Positions 30,565 through 42,784 are shown, counted from the stretch's first letter. The stretch: DNA of 64,000 nucleotides from Cocos nucifera (GCA_006176705.1 QRFJ01002316.1:62001-126000); one strand, 5' to 3'. The notes: generated by a model from the letters alone, not told the origin. A program made the numbers and translations.

Positions 30565-32829
30565 TGAAGAAAAAATTCTGATTTTTTGGGTTAGGTTCGT
30601 TCAGATCTGATTGGATCAAGAGAGATATTTTAAAAATATTTTTTTTGAATCTAGATAAGATCTAAGATATTTTAAATCTAATTTTATAGATCTAATAAAA
30701 TAAAATAAAAAAAATTAAATCTGATTTAATTTATATCTTTTGTTGGGTAGTCAGATTACCCTATGATGATCCTGCTGATTGCCTGAGGTTTTGGATCTAG
30801 CCACGCAAGTGCCTGGCCTCTATTGGTAGCCACTCAAGCTGGATCTAGAGATCTTCTTTTTTTTTATCACCTTTCTAAATATCAAATTTAGATCTAATTT
30901 GGAGGATCTTCAAAACTCCTTTTGAAGATCTAGAATCATCTCTTGCAGTAGTGCTGTCTTCTTCCTTTCTCGTCACCTTTCTCTTGTCTGGATCGCACCA
31001 AACTGGAGCCCAAATCTCCTTGGGCATGGAGAGGAGAGAGGGGACCTAAAGATGGCATGGGGGAGGGAGATGAGCAGCCTTGTGGTGTGGGCTATATGAG
31101 ATCTTCTCAAAAACTTGGCATGAATAGGGTTTTTATAGTCCTACTGCGCCATGCAGTGCCACATCATCCTGACCAATCACGTCATTGCATGCAATCAGAT
31201 CTAAATCTGATTGGTAGGATAAAATCACCTGATCTAATCAGATGAGAGCCCCTCTTCAACACCCTTAGGTGGCACCAAGACTAGTCAAAGCTGAGTCTTA
31301 GGCGCCTACCTAAGTTGATTCCAAGAAGCAAGCTAGAGTTCCATTTGTATGGGACTCCAAGCATCCCTATCCTTGGGCGCATGCCTCCCTAGGTGTGTGC
31401 CCCCTTCTTTTGATTTTTAAGAAAGGGGACAAGCCCCTATTTTCTCTCCTATGGGTACATGACATATGAGTAAATGTCTAAGTGTCAAAGGTCAACGTTT
31501 GACCAAAGTCAAAAGATAAGAATTGACAGGTGACAGAAAATGGTAGGTGTTGTCTCCAATTTATCTAATAAATTAAGACAATCCTTTTTTGACCTAGATA
31601 AGCTTCAATCAGATCAAGTAAAGGTATCTGAGTGAGCACAAATATATTTGGTTCAGTCGAGACGACTTTTAATGATTGTAGAAGGAGAACGTTAGGCTCA
31701 ATCGTGTGCTAGTATGATTTTTTTGAAACTAATTGAATCTAATTCAGATCAATTGAACTGGATTAGTTTAATTGATGATATCTAGATCCAAACCCTTATT
31801 TGTGTGGCCTAGTTAGATTTAATTTTGAATGGTAATGGAATATGTCATGCTCTCTATCATCAACATCATCGAAACACTTTTCGATGGATTAGAACTTTTT
31901 TGATTCAAACAACTAGAATGATCGATCATCTAAATCATTCTAATTGCTTCCAAAATTTATCAGTGATACCTAGCAGTATATGGTGGTAATCCATCAAAAT
32001 TAAAAATGAATCTCTCGGTGCAGCTATTTGTGTGATTAAGTTCTTCTATCTTGAGCCCTGATCAGATTAGGGTTAAGGTAAATTCGTCAAACCCTAATTT
32101 TTTGTCATATAATTTAATCATTTGATTCAAGTTTGATGTGAAAACCTTAATAGAAACTCTTTCTATTATTTCACTCTACCATGGCCATGAGCTTATGGAC
32201 TTAATTCTCACGATCATCATAGGGTTGCTCCTCATCTATCTTGGTGCAATTTAATTTCTACAATGAACATGCTATAACCAACATACACCTCAGAATTCTG
32301 AATGACTAGAAGTTCGAGTCATCGTATAGTCAAACTATAACACCCTTAGGATGAACTATCGATGTACCTTAGATTAAAGAACCAGACACACCACTGCAGC
32401 TTCGAGCTAGTCATTGACGAGAAGGTAGACTTTCTTATGACTACTCGAGGTGGTCATGCTTAATGCCCTCATTCTCTAACGAATATCTATACTCTTGCTC
32501 TGGTGTCTCTACACCATAGACTTAAGACTCATCTACTATAAGAAAGCGATTGTACACTAACCTTCCGGATTAATCATCATCCTCATGATGATCCTATGGT
32601 CAGGAGCATTTTATGAGTTAATAATGAAAATTCATGTCTTAAATTTTCAACTTTTGAAAATAAGAATTATCATTACCATTAACTCAAGGGATATATCACA
32701 GACACTAAATACACATTTGTGATAGAAAATAACTTATTTTATTATTTATAGTTAAAATTATAATTTTACCCCTAGAAGTGTATTATAAGTGTCAGCCAAT
32801 TTTGGCTTCTAGGGCACACATATCTAACA
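30565..32829 (-). repeat. 5' LTR of element D
   Basis: It is a close copy of 22484-24768, starting TGAAGAAAAAATTC and ending CACACATATCTAACA on the plus strand. It differs from its partner by many substitutions and small indels, so the insertion is not recent. Confidence 0.9.
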
Positions 32830-33120
32830 AAAAAATCTATAAGGAAGATCCTAAGTCTGAGATCTTGACTATGAATGAAAGACTAGAAAGATCAAAGAAG
32901 AAGGCAAGGAGAAAATTCAAGGGCAGATCAAAGTTTCGAGATCAGAAGAAGACATTAAAATGCTACAAATGTCATCAGCTTAGACACCTGAGGAGAGATT
33001 GTCCCCTTTTGAAGTCAGAAAAAGGGAAGGCTAGCAAGAATGATGATGTAACTTCTATAAGCAGTGGAGAAGACCTATTAGTTGTATCAGATGGGTCCAT
33101 AGAATGCGATACTATGTAGA
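32830..33120 (+). pseudogene. E1 gag C-terminus with zinc knuckle
   Basis: After the 5-base target duplication the E1 frame resumes with IYKEDPKSEILTMNERLERS, a basic stretch KKKARRKFKGRSKFR, and the knuckle CYKCHQLRHLRRDC (32961-33002). The knuckle has all four CCHC ligands. It ends with a stop at 33117-33119 (TAG) just before the protease DSTYS motif, where E2 also has a stop. Confidence 0.85.
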
Positions 33121-33530
33121 TTTTGGATTCAACATACTCATACCACTATATTTCTCATCAGGAGTGGTTTGCTATCTACCAAAAGATCGATGAAGAAAGT
33201 ATCAGCCTTGGAGATGATTACTCATGCAAAGTAGCTAGAGTTGGCTTAATTAGGATGAGGATGTACGACATGATCATTTGTATATTATTGAATATCAGGC
33301 ATGTATTAGAGCTGAAAAAGAATTTGATCTCTTTGGGCTACTTGGAGGAGCAAGGTTATGCTTTTAGTAGCCAGGCTGGTTGTGGATGTCTAAAAATTTT
33401 TAAAAAAATTTTAGTGGTAATGAGTAGTAGAAGACTGAGTAACAATCTTTACAGAATGAAAGGCTCAGTTATGAACAATAGTGTAAAGATGCTAGCAGCG
33501 GCACAAGAGGAGCAGCTTCTATATTGACTG
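33121..33530 (+). pseudogene. E1 protease and GAG-pre-integrase
   Basis: The open frame 33123-33527 starts DSTYSYHYISHQEWFAIYQ (usual form D-S-G/A-x-S-x-H), then VGLIRMRMYD, LNIRHVLELKKNLISLGYL and EEQGYAF. The active-site DSG is changed to DST, which should abolish protease activity. Most of the region is open, which makes it the best-kept frame of E1. Confidence 0.75.
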
Positions 33531-34330
33531 TGACACTATCGGATGGGTCACATGAGTGACCAAGGGCCTGCAGAACTTAGTAGAAGAGGGATGATCCTAG
33601 TTCTAAAGAAGGAGGACACTGATTGATGTGAGCCATGCATCTTTGGCAAATAGCATAGAGTGAAGTTTGCCAAAAGTACCAAGCATAGCGAAGGAGTGCT
33701 GGACTTAGTGCACTTGAATGTGTGGGGACTGGCTTTTGTATCAGCTAGGGATGAGACAAGGAATTTTGTCACTTTCATTGATGATTTTTTAAGAAAAGTA
33801 TGGGTTTATCTGATTAGAAAAAAATCAAAGATGTTTGCCCGATTCATAGCTTGGAGAGCTGAAGTTGAGAAGGAGTCAGGGAGATAGGTGAAGTGTCTGA
33901 GGTCGAATAATAGAGGAGAGTCTACTAGCCTGGAGTTTAGAAGGTATTGAGAGGAAAATAGCATTAAATGACATTACACAGTGAAGATGACTCCCTAGTA
34001 GAATGGTGTTTGGAGAGGATGAACCGGACACTGATCGAGAAGGCATAAAGTTTGAGGCTACATACATCACTTCCAAAATCTTTTTGGGATGATGTTTTAA
34101 CTTTTTCTTATTTTCTTATCAACAGGTTCCCTCACCGCAAGCTGAATGGAGGCATTTCAGAGGAAGTTTGGAGTGGAAAGAAGGTGAAGCTTGGCCACCT
34201 AAAGATCTTCAGTTGCTCGGCCTATGCACATATGGAAGCAATTGAGAGGAGTAAGTTGGATCCTAAATCTCAAAAGATGACATTTATAGGATATCTACAA
34301 GGAGTAAAAGGATACCTGCTATAGGATTCT
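33531..34330 (+). pseudogene. E1 integrase
   Basis: The plus strand reads MGHMSDQGPAELSRRGMI-type sequence, C-EPCIFGK, then the frame 33660-33887 with LDLVHLNVWGLAF (usual H-S/T-DVWGP, so the first catalytic Asp is Asn), FVTFIDDFLRKVWVYLIRKK and FARFIAWRAEVEKESG. A stop at GR-stop interrupts the RSDNGGEY region. The frame 34052-34324 gives LPKSFWDDVLTFSYFLINR, SGKKVKLGHLKIF and MTFIGYLQGVKGYL. Broken by several stops and a frameshift near 34010. Confidence 0.8.
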
Positions 34331-35126
34331 CAAGCATAGAAGGTAGTGATCAGTAGGGATGTTATTTTTGATGAGAAGAGCATCTTGGAGAGATCTAGGA
34401 GTACAGGAGGAACTAAAAAAATGAAGATGAACAAGGATAGCCAATCAGGGATTGATGGTATGCAGGTTATATCCACTTATAGGAATATTCCTATTGAGGT
34501 GGAGATGGGTTAGAGATTACTGACCCAGATTGAAAATCAACATGGAGAGCCAGCCATTCAGTTAGATGTGCAGGAGCAGCCATAGACATCAAGCAGGACC
34601 AATGTGCTAGTAGGAGTGACTTTGCATAAGTCCCAGCATACTGTTAGATGACCGATCAGATATGGCATTGATAAAGTTATCTCCTATGCACTCATCACTG
34701 CTAATAGAGATCCATACAACTATGCAGAAGCCATATATAGAGAGTGAAGACCATGAGTCTTGGATGCGGACCATGATGGAGGAGATGGAATCATGGAAGA
34801 AAAATCAGACATGGCAGCTGGTGGATCTTTCAGAAGGTGCTCCACATATTGGCTCAAAATGGGTGTTCACAAAGAAGGAGGCACCTTTAGAACAAGATGG
34901 AGTTAGATTCAAAGTAAGACTAGTAGCAAAGGAATAGTCACAAAGAAAAGGAATTGGTTATATAGAAGTTTTCTCTCCTGTGGTGCATCACACATCTATT
35001 TGGATTTTGTTGTCACTGATGGCACAGTATAACGTGGAGTTGGAACAAATGGATGTGAAGACGACCTTCTTAAAGAGAATGCGCAGGATTTCTAGCTCTA
35101 CTTTCAAAAACTTTTTTCAATAAATA
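34331..35126 (+). pseudogene. E1 linker and reverse transcriptase N-terminus
   Basis: The linker (34331-34660) has several stops. The frame 34662-34937 reads PYIESEDHESWMRTMMEEM, SWKKNQTWQLVDLSEG, GSKWVFTKKE and FKVRLVAKE. This is the start of copia reverse transcriptase, which continues to the FSPVV and MDVKTTFL motifs near 35060. The domain ends at 35126 without YVDD because a copia LTR fragment is joined there. Confidence 0.8.
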
Positions 35127-35935
35127 TGTTAGATGTGTGCTCTAGAAGCCAGATTAGCTGACACTTGTAATATACTTATAAGAAAAATTTTATAATTTTA
35201 ATTATAAATTAATAAAAAGATTATTTTCTATCACAGCGTGTATTTAAAGTGTCTGTGATATATACTTTGAGTTAATGGTAATGACAACTTATATTTTCAT
35301 GAGTTGAAAATTTAAGACATGAATTTTCATAATTAACTCATAACCTACTTCCAAATGTAGGATCATCATGAGGATGGTGATCGATCCAGAAAGTTGGTGT
35401 ATGATTGCTTTCTTAGGATAGATGAGTCTTAAGTCTATGGTGTGGAGATACTAGAACGAGAGTATAGATACTTATTAGAGAATGAGGGCACTGAGCGTGA
35501 CCACCTAGAAAAATGAACTGATCAAAGAGCATCTTCCAAGAGAAAGTCTTTTGGATAGAAGAAGAAGACCACAAAGAAGTAGATGATAAAAGGTGAGAAG
35601 AAGAAGAAGGTAGAGCCAAAGAAGAAGGTTGCTGTAAGAAAAAATATTTCTATTGCAACACAGACAGCCACTGAAAGTGGAACTGCCCTCTTTACCTGAC
35701 CAGCCTGAAGAACAAGAAGGAGGTAGATCCTTCTAAAGGTATGCTCGTTATAAAATCTAACCTTATAATTTTTTTTGTATCTAGTTGGGTGCTTCACTCT
35801 GGTTCTAATGCTCACTTGTGCACTTCTATGCAGGGTCTTGAGGATAGCAGAAGATTGAAGGATGGTGAGATAATCCTACGCATCAAGAATAGAGCAAGAG
35901 TTGCTGCTGTAGCCAAGGGGATCTATCCTCTTTGA
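35127..35935 (+). mobile_element. Copia fragment: LTR start fused to gag-protease piece
   Basis: 35127-35505 is the first 380 bp of an Angela-like LTR (TGTTAGATGTGTGC). At about 35510 it jumps to the end of gag (SSKRKSF basic region, knuckle YFYCNTDSH-stop-KWNC at 35645-35686) and protease (frame 35741-35935 with HSGSNAHLCTSMQGLEDSRR in place of DSGSSAH). At 35936 it jumps again to the leader of element F. Two deletions within one element, or a patchwork of elements, would both give this pattern. Confidence 0.7.
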
Positions 35936-36570
35936 CTAACCCATGCCACTAGGCTTGTCATAATCGTTATGACTGAGTCAAGTCTAAGAGACCTAAATTG
36001 AATCTCCCTAAGAAAAGATTAAGTCAATTGGTCTTCCATCGTTGTAGATGTGCGGGCCCTTTCTGGGATTGATTATTCTCGATTGGTTATAGTGGTTCAG
36101 TTGCATCGGAAAGATACAACCATGTCTATTAGGCATTGGATGCTATGGATTGGAGGATGGGTTGGGCTCAATATTCTGGATACAGTGAGGGACCCAATTA
36201 GAAATTCAACTCGTGCAAATGGTGGGTGTGACTTAACTAAGGAGTGGATCAATATTCCGAACATGGTTAGATTCATGAATTAGAGATCAGGATTAGGTGT
36301 GCCATGATTAAAAAATTATTGGATAAGAGTTTTCCACTGATCGATTGACCCATCACTAATAACTATTAGATGAGATGGTGAGCTAGTTGGTGGGACCGCA
36401 CCACCTACTAGAAATTAATTGATCATGAAGATTTTTGCATCTCTACGCAGGGAGTGTAGGGATCCAAGAAAATAGTGGAAGCCTAATTTATTTAAAAAAT
36501 AAAATTTTTAAATAAATTGATTAAGTCTAATTACAAAATCTAACTAGAAACTTTGACTCTCTATAAGAAA
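35936..36570 (+). other. Partial 5' leader of element F
   Basis: It matches the last third of the J leader (52600-53244) and is non-coding. It is joined abruptly to a protease fragment at 35935. Confidence 0.7.
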
Positions 36571-37400
36571 ATATCTGCGTCCAATCCACTAGCCTATATC
36601 CTAGACACTGATAGATTGATCGGACTCAACTTTAAAGATTGGCTCTGGAACTTCAAAATTATTTTGGATTTTGAGAAGTTAACTCATGTGTTGGAACAGG
36701 ATCCTCCCACTTTACTAGCCCGTCCATCCACGGATCAGAGAGCATCTCTAGAAAAGTGGATGGATGATGATAACAAAGTTAGGTATTACATATTGGGCTC
36801 GATGTCTGATGAGCTCCAGCACCAATATGAAGATATTAAGACTAGCTGCTAAATGTTAGCTCACATGCAAGAGTTATTTGGTGAACAAAGTCGCGCAGCC
36901 AAATATCAAGTCACTAGAAGATTTTTTAAGGCTCAAATGCGTGATGGACAGTCAATTCAAGATCATTATCTGATGATAATCAAGGACTTAGAAGAGCTTA
37001 AGAAGCTTAGTGTCAAGTTGGACAAGAATTTGTAGATTGATATAATTTTGCAATCCTTGACTGATGTGTATGGACAATTCATCATGAACTACCATATGCA
37101 TAAACTACAGAATACTCTGGCAAAACTTATGAATATGCTGGTTACTGCTGAGCTTTCAATGAAAGGTTCTAAAGGCTCAGTACTTGCTTTAGAGCAAACT
37201 TCTTCCAAGAGAAAGTCTTTTGGAAAGAAGAAGATGTCCATAAAGAAGCAGAAGGTAGATGGTGGGAAGAAGAAGAAGACATAGTCGAAGAAGAAGGCCA
37301 CTGATAAAGAAAAATGTTTCCATTGTAACACAGATGATCATTGAAAGCAGAACTGCCCCTTATGCCTGGCCAGCCTAAAGAACAAGAAGGAGGCAGGTCC
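36571..37400 (+). pseudogene. gag of element F
   Basis: The frame begins with ATA (36571-36573) where D has ATG, then SASNPLAYILDTDRLIGLNF, LWNFKIILDFEKLTHVLEQ and KWMDDDNKVRYYILGSMSDE. After a stop (36850) it continues MLAHMQELFGEQSRAAKYQV, IQDHYLMIIKDLEEL, and after another stop ILQSLTDVYGQFIMNYHMHK. The basic tail is SSKRKSFGKKKMS, and the knuckle CFHCNTDDH-stop-KQNC lies at 37315-37356 with all four ligands but Trp mutated to stop. Three to four single-base stops break an otherwise collinear gag. Confidence 0.85.
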
Positions 37401-37900
37401 TTCTGAAGGTATGCTCATTATAGAATCTAACCTTACAATTTCTTCTGCATCTAGTTGGATGCTTGACTTTGATTCTAGTGCTCACTTATGCACTTCTATG
37501 CAGGGTCTTGAGGATAGCAGGAGGCTGAGGGATGGTGAGATGATCCTATGCATCGAGAATGGAGGTAGAGTTGTTGCAGTAACCGTGGGAACATATCCTC
37601 TGCGATTACCATTAGGATTAGATTTAGTTCTTAGAGACTATTTTTATGTGCCTGTAGAAAGCAGAAATTTGATTTCTATTTCATGTTTAGCATAGGAAAG
37701 CTATGAAATTAATTTTCTTAAGGACCATTACAATATTCTTTATGAAAGAAATAAAATTATAAGTGGTTATCTTATAAATGGTCTCTATCAGTTATATATT
37801 GATGTTTCTGTTTTCAATATCAAGCAAAATGTGAATGCCATAGGATCAAAATGACCTAGAGATAGTCTAAACGATAGGTATCTATGGCACCCTAAGCTAG
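37401..37900 (+). pseudogene. Protease and GAG-pre-integrase of element F
   Basis: The frame 37411-37695 reads SSWMLDFDSSAHLCTSMQG, RLRDGEMILCIENGGR and GTYPLRLPLGLDLVLRDYFY to RNLISISCLA-stop. The active site DSGSSAH is changed to DFDSSAH. After the stop the frame carries NILYERNKI and VNAIGSK and then RYLWHPKLGHIAEDR, where the integrase zinc-binding HRLGH has Pro for the middle residue. Confidence 0.8.
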
Positions 37901-38800
37901 GTCATATAGCGGAAGATAGGATTAACAAATTGAAGAAATCTGAGCTATTGAGTTCGTTGACTTTCGAATCATATCTGATTTATGAATCATACCTTCATGG
38001 CAAAATGACCAAGCTCCCTTTTGTAGGATATGGGGAAAGGGCCATAAACCTACTTGTCCTAGTACATACTGATATGTGCGATCCATTTGATGTACCAACT
38101 AGAGGCAACTATGTCTACTTCATCATTTTTATCGATGATTTATCTCGATACGGATATGTGTATTTGATGCGATATAAATCTAAAGCTTTTAAAAAGTTTA
38201 AGAAATTCAGACATGAAGTAGAAAAACAAACTAAAAAATCCATTAAGATTCATTGATCAAATCGAGAAGGTGAATACATTAGTTAAAAATTCCTAGACTA
38301 TCTTAAGTAAAATGGCATCATCTCTCAATGGACTCCACCTGGAACATCTCAACTCAACGAAGTTTCAGAATGGAGAAATCGAATCTTATTAAATATGGTC
38401 TAATCTATGATGAGCTTCACGGACCTTCCTAAGTTTCTTTGGGGACATAGTCTAATGATCGCTATATATTTACTGAATAGGATTTTCTCTAAATTCGTTC
38501 CTACCACACCGTATGAGATATAGCATGGTAAGAAATCAAGTCTGAGTCACCTCAGAATTTGGGGTTGTCTGGCTTATGTCAAGAGACAACAAGCGGACAA
38601 GTTAGAGTATAGATCCTTTAGAGCTTGGTTCATAGGATATCCTAAAGAGCCATTAGGATATTATTTCTATATTTCAGAAAACCATAATATGATTGTGAGT
38701 CAACATGCCATCTTTCTTGAAAAATAGTTTATTCAAGATGGTGGCATCAGAAGGCAGATTAGGCTCAAGAAGAAAGTCTTCCAAGAGCAACGAGCTAAGG
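37901..38800 (+). pseudogene. Integrase of element F
   Basis: The frame 37930-38256 carries YESYLHGKMTKLPFVGYG (CESC changed to YESY), HTDMCDPFDVPTRGNYVYF with the first catalytic Asp, FIDDLSRYGYVYLMRYKS with the second, and FKKFKKFRHEVEKQTK. A stop follows; shifted pieces then show GEYIS, WTPPGTSQLNEVSEWRNR and later SLSHLRIWGCLAYVKRQQ near 38540 and QHAIFLEK near 38720. Zinc-binding Cys residues are lost, so the enzyme could not fold normally even with frames intact. Confidence 0.8.
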
Positions 38801-40090
38801 ACCCTATGAAATCCAATCAGATTGAGCCAGTCCAATTACTACCTCCTCCACCTCGTAGATCAAAAAGAATTTTTCATCCTCCTGAAAGGTACTTAGGTAC
38901 TATTTTAGAGGACGTAGAGAAAATATTCCTCATGAAAAATGGGGTTCATGGTGATGGTCCCAAAATCTATGATGAGGTGATATTAGATATCGACTCAGAG
39001 AAATGGTTAGAGGCAATGAAGTCAGAGATTGACTCAATTCACTCCAACCAAGTTTGGATCTTGGTAGATCCACCTGAAGGTATAGTACCTATTGGGTGTA
39101 AATGGATCTATAAGAGAAAGATAGGTGCAGATGAAAATGTAGAGACATTCAAGATTGGTTAGTTGCGAAAGGGTATAGTCAGCACGAAGACATTGACTAT
39201 CAGGATACCTTCTCACCAATAGCCATGCTAAAATCCATCCGTACATTATTTGCTGTTATAGTCTATTTTGATTATGAAATATGGTAGATGGATGAGAAAA
39301 TAGCCTTCTTAAATGGATATCTTAAGAAAGATATCTATATGGAACAATCACTAGGTTTCACATCCAGTGATGCAGATCACAAGATCTGTAAGCTACAAAG
39401 ATCCATCTATGGACTTAAGCAAGCATCTCGAAGCTGGAATGCTTATTTCAATGATGTGATCAAATCATTTGGATTCATCAAGAATGAGGAGAAACCATGT
39501 GTATTCAAAAAGATCAGTGAGAGTGCTATTGTCTTCCTCGCACTGTACGTGGATGACATCCTCCTTATTAGAAATGATATTTTCATGTTGACCATAGTTA
39601 AAATATGGTTATCAAAAGAGTTCTCTATGAAAGACCTAGGAGAGGCATCTTTATTCTAGGAATTAAGGTCTATAGGGATAGACCGAATAAGATGCTGGGT
39701 CTCTCACAGAAGATGTATATAGAGGAGGTACTAAAGAGGTTTAGCATGGAAAACTCCAAGAGGGGATTGGTGCCCTTCAGATATAGTATTCATCTCTCCA
39801 AGAAGATGTGTCCCAACACACCTAAGGAGATTGAATGCATGAGCAAGATCTCTTATGCTTTGGCAATAGTGAGCCTCATGTACGCCATGCTATGTACACG
39901 ATCTGATATCGCCCATGCTGTGAGTGTCACGAGCAGATATCAATCGAATCTAGGTGAAGAGCACTGGACTTCTATGAAATGTATCCTTAAGTACTTGAGA
40001 AGGACTAAGGATATATTCTTGATTTTTGGTAATGAAGAACTCCAAGTCCATGATTATATAGACTCAGATTTTATCTGATATAGATAAGCA
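38801..40090 (+). pseudogene. Reverse transcriptase of element F
   Basis: The frame 38806-39162 holds the linker PPPPRRSKRIFHPPERYL and the RT start DSEKWLEAMKSEIDSIHSN, WILVDPPEGIVPIGCKWIYK. The frame 39288-39659 continues KIAFLNGYLKKDIYMEQ, CKLQRSIYGLKQASRSWN and the catalytic LYVDDILLIRND (YVDD at 39546-39557). The frame 39605-40078 gives the thumb LGLSQKMYIEEVLKRFSM and MYAMLCTRSDIAHAVSVTS. Only about three breaks (near 39160 and 39650, and a stop at 39285) separate the pieces. This is the most complete RT in the window. Confidence 0.85.
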
Positions 40091-40520
40091 AAAGTCGACA
40101 TCTGATAGTCTGTTTGCGTGTAATGATGGTGCTGTCAGCTGAAAGAGTTTCAAGCAGACTATGATAGCAGGTTCCACCATAGAAGTAGAGTACATCATCG
40201 CATCAAAAGCTATAAAGGAGGCATTCTGATATAAGAAGTTCACCACAAAATTCGAAGTGATGCCATCAGATGCCGTCCCTCTATACTACGACAACAATGG
40301 TGCCATAGCCCTAGCTAAGGAGCCAAAGTCTTACAAAAAATCCAAGCACATGGAGCGGCGATTCCATCTCATCCATAATTACCTCGAGAAGGGTTACATC
40401 GAGGTCAAGAGAGTCGACTCCATGGACAATGTGACAGATCCACTAACAAAGCCTTTAGACCAGCAGAAGATCAAAGTCTACCTTGAGAAAATGACACTTA
40501 GATTTATAGCCAATTGACTT
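40091..40520 (+). pseudogene. RNase H of element F
   Basis: Pieces in two frames: DSLFACNDGAVS-like sequence near 40105, EVEYIIASKAIKEAF near 40190, and the open frame 40257-40517 with LYYDNNGAIALAKEPKSYKK, HMERRFHLIHNYLEKGYIEV and TDPLTKPLDQQK. This is the usual copia C-terminus. The conserved Cys of LYCDN is Tyr. It ends at a TGA about 20 bp before the polypurine tract. Confidence 0.8.
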
Positions 40521-40523
40521 TAG

Positions 40524-40537
40524 GTCAAGTGAGAGTT
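40524..40537 (+). other. Polypurine tract of element F
   Basis: The purine-rich CAAGTGAGAGTT precedes the TGTTAGATGTGTG LTR start. Confidence 0.6.
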
Positions 40538-42784
40538 TGTTAGATGTGTGCCTTAGAAGCCAGATTGGCTAATACTTGTAATACACTTCTAAGGGCAATT
40601 TTATAATTTTGATTATAAATTAATAAAAAAATTATTTTATATCTATATGTGATACATCCTTTGAGTTAATGGTAATGACAATTCATATTTTTAAAGAGTT
40701 GAAAATTTCAGACATGAATTTTTATAATTAATTCATAAACTGCTCTCGACCGTAGGATCATCACGAGGATGGTGATTGATCTAGAAGGTTGGTGTACGAT
40801 CACTTTCTTTGAATGGATGCATCTTGAGTCTACGATGTGGAGATACCGGAGAGAGAGTATAGGTACTCATTAGAGTAGAAGGCACTGAGCGTGACCACCT
40901 TGAGCATTCATAAGGAAGTCTACATTCTCATCGATGACTGGCTCGATGTTGCAGTAGTGTGTCTGGTTCTTTGACTTGAGGTGCATTGATAATTCACCTT
41001 GAGGGTGTTATAGTTTGAATACACCATAACTCGATCTCCTAACCATTCAGAACCTTGAGATGTATGTTGACTATAGTACGCTCATTGTAGGAATTGGATT
41101 GTACCAATAAGGGACCTATCTACCTCAGTAGATGAGGAGTAGCCCTATGATGATCATGAGAATTGAGTCCATAAGCCCATGGCCATGGCAGAGTGAAGAT
41201 AATAGAAAGAGTTTCTATAAGAATTTTATAGAGGACTTGAATCGAATGATTAATTTATATGACGGATATTGGGTTTGACGAGTTCACCTTAACCCTAATC
41301 CTGTTGGGGCTCAAGATAGAAGAACCCAATCACATAGGTAGTTGTACTGAGAGGTTCACTTTTAGTTTTAATGGGTTGCCACCATATATTGCTAGGTGTC
41401 ACTGATGGATTTTGGGAGCAATTAGAATGATTTTGATGATCAATCATTCTAATTGTATGAATCAAAAAAGTTCTGGTCCATCGAAAGGTATTTTGATGAT
41501 ATCGATGATGGAGATCATGACATATCTCATTACCATACAGAACTAAACCTAACTCGATCACACAAACAAGGGTTTGGGTTTGGATGTCATCAATTGAGCT
41601 AATCTAGTTCGATTGATTTGGATTAGATTCAATTAGGTTCAAGATAATCGTGCTGGCACACAATTGAGCCTGACTTTCTTCTTTTGTAATCTTTCTGATT
41701 CATCACAACCGAGTCAAATTTGATTTGACTTATTCTTGTATCTTGAATGGATTTATTTTTATCTAACTAGAATAAATCCAGATCAGATTGATTATGAAAA
41801 TTAAATTCATTCCTAGTGCAATTGGACTAGGATCAATAGTTGACCCAATTGAGAGAATTAAGAATCATATGATCAGAGAATTTTAGAAATTTTTTTAGAT
41901 ATTATTTTGCTTTAATTTTTGGATATGTGATATATCATGAGTTATTCTTTGGGTGTGCAAAATTTTATAATTTTTGGAGGTTCCTAGACTGGGTTTTGAT
42001 AGAGTTCAATTTGGATCAAACTCTCAACGGAAGAGTCCTAGACGCACATGGACTCTTCCTTATCCTTTCATGCCACCACCTTCTAGATGGATTTTTGGTG
42101 TCAAAACAAGATGGAATCTAGGGTTTTTCATGGAGATCAAGTCCAAAAGTCTCAATGGTTGAATTAATGAGGTTTTTGGTCAAAAAGGAACTCTTTATGG
42201 CGCTATGTCTTGTATAAGAATGCTTCTTATGAAATTGCCTCAATGTAATTTATTTTTTCCACACCTAAAGAAGCCTTTCCTCTAATATCCATGCTCCCTC
42301 TATCCTCTCTCTCCCTCTCTTCTACATGCCTAAAAAATTAGGCATAAATCTGAGTTGAAAGACCAAGGGTTTTGGCATAAGTTCAGTATCTACGCAATGG
42401 TGTTCATGAGACGAATAGGCTATCCTCAGAAGTCATTTTAAAGGCTTTTCAAATTAGATCCAGATCTAATTTTTAGAGGAGAGATTCATGAGGAGAAGAT
42501 GTTTAGATCTTGCCCAAGTGGATACCGGTACAGGCCAAGCACGTGCATGGCTCCTTCTAGAACCTCAAGAATCAATAGGATCATCATAGGATAATTAGAT
42601 TACCAAATTAGATAATTAAAATTAAATCTAATTTAATTTTATTTTTAACTTTTAATATTAGATCTCTATGATCAGATCTGAGAAATTTTAGATTTGATTA
42701 GAATTTAAAAAATAAAATAAAATATTTCTTTAGATCCAATTAGATCTGAACGATCCTGTGCCGGGAAAATAGATTTTTCCTTCA
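40538..42784 (+). repeat. 3' LTR of element F (subfamily without W-boxes)
   Basis: It starts TGTTAGATGTGTGCC and ends AGATTTTTCCTTCA. The first 1.1 kb resembles the A1 LTR. The U3 part after about 41690 differs: no W-box cluster, instead TTGATTTGACTTATTC and CTAGTGCAATTGGACTAGG. It matches the LTRs of J and, partly, H. Confidence 0.85.

Larger units (their letters stand above)
22484..32829 (-). mobile_element. Angela-like copia element D (minus), both LTRs, target duplication
   Basis: LTRs at 22484-24768 and 30565-32829 enclose a 5.8-kb interior with, on the minus strand, primer site, leader, gag, protease, integrase, reverse transcriptase and RNase H. The 5 bases left (AAAAG, 22479-22483) and right (AAAAA, 32830-32834) correspond to the AAAAG present once in the empty site of E2. 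This is a target duplication with one substitution. All coding regions contain stops and frameshifts. It is the most complete element in the window by structure. Confidence 0.9.
22185..35126 (+). mobile_element. Tnt1-like copia element E1, interrupted by element D
   Basis: Two pieces, 22185-22483 and 32830-35126, join into one collinear element when D is removed. The uninterrupted relative E2 (46601-49421) shows the same sequence across the joint (GAGAGAAAAGATCTATAAGG). Gag, zinc knuckle, protease, integrase and the start of reverse transcriptase follow in order. No LTR of E1 survives: the left end is cut by G and the right end by a copia LTR at 35127. Confidence 0.85.
35936..42784 (+). mobile_element. 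Angela-like copia element F (plus), 5' LTR missing
   Basis: Leader, gag, protease, integrase, reverse transcriptase, RNase H, polypurine tract and a 3' LTR (40538-42784) follow in order. The 5' LTR and primer site are lost. The coding interior is the best preserved of the family in this window, with relatively few stops. The LTR ends TTTTTCCTTCA exactly where duplicated flotillin-upstream sequence (copy A2) begins. Confidence 0.85.
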
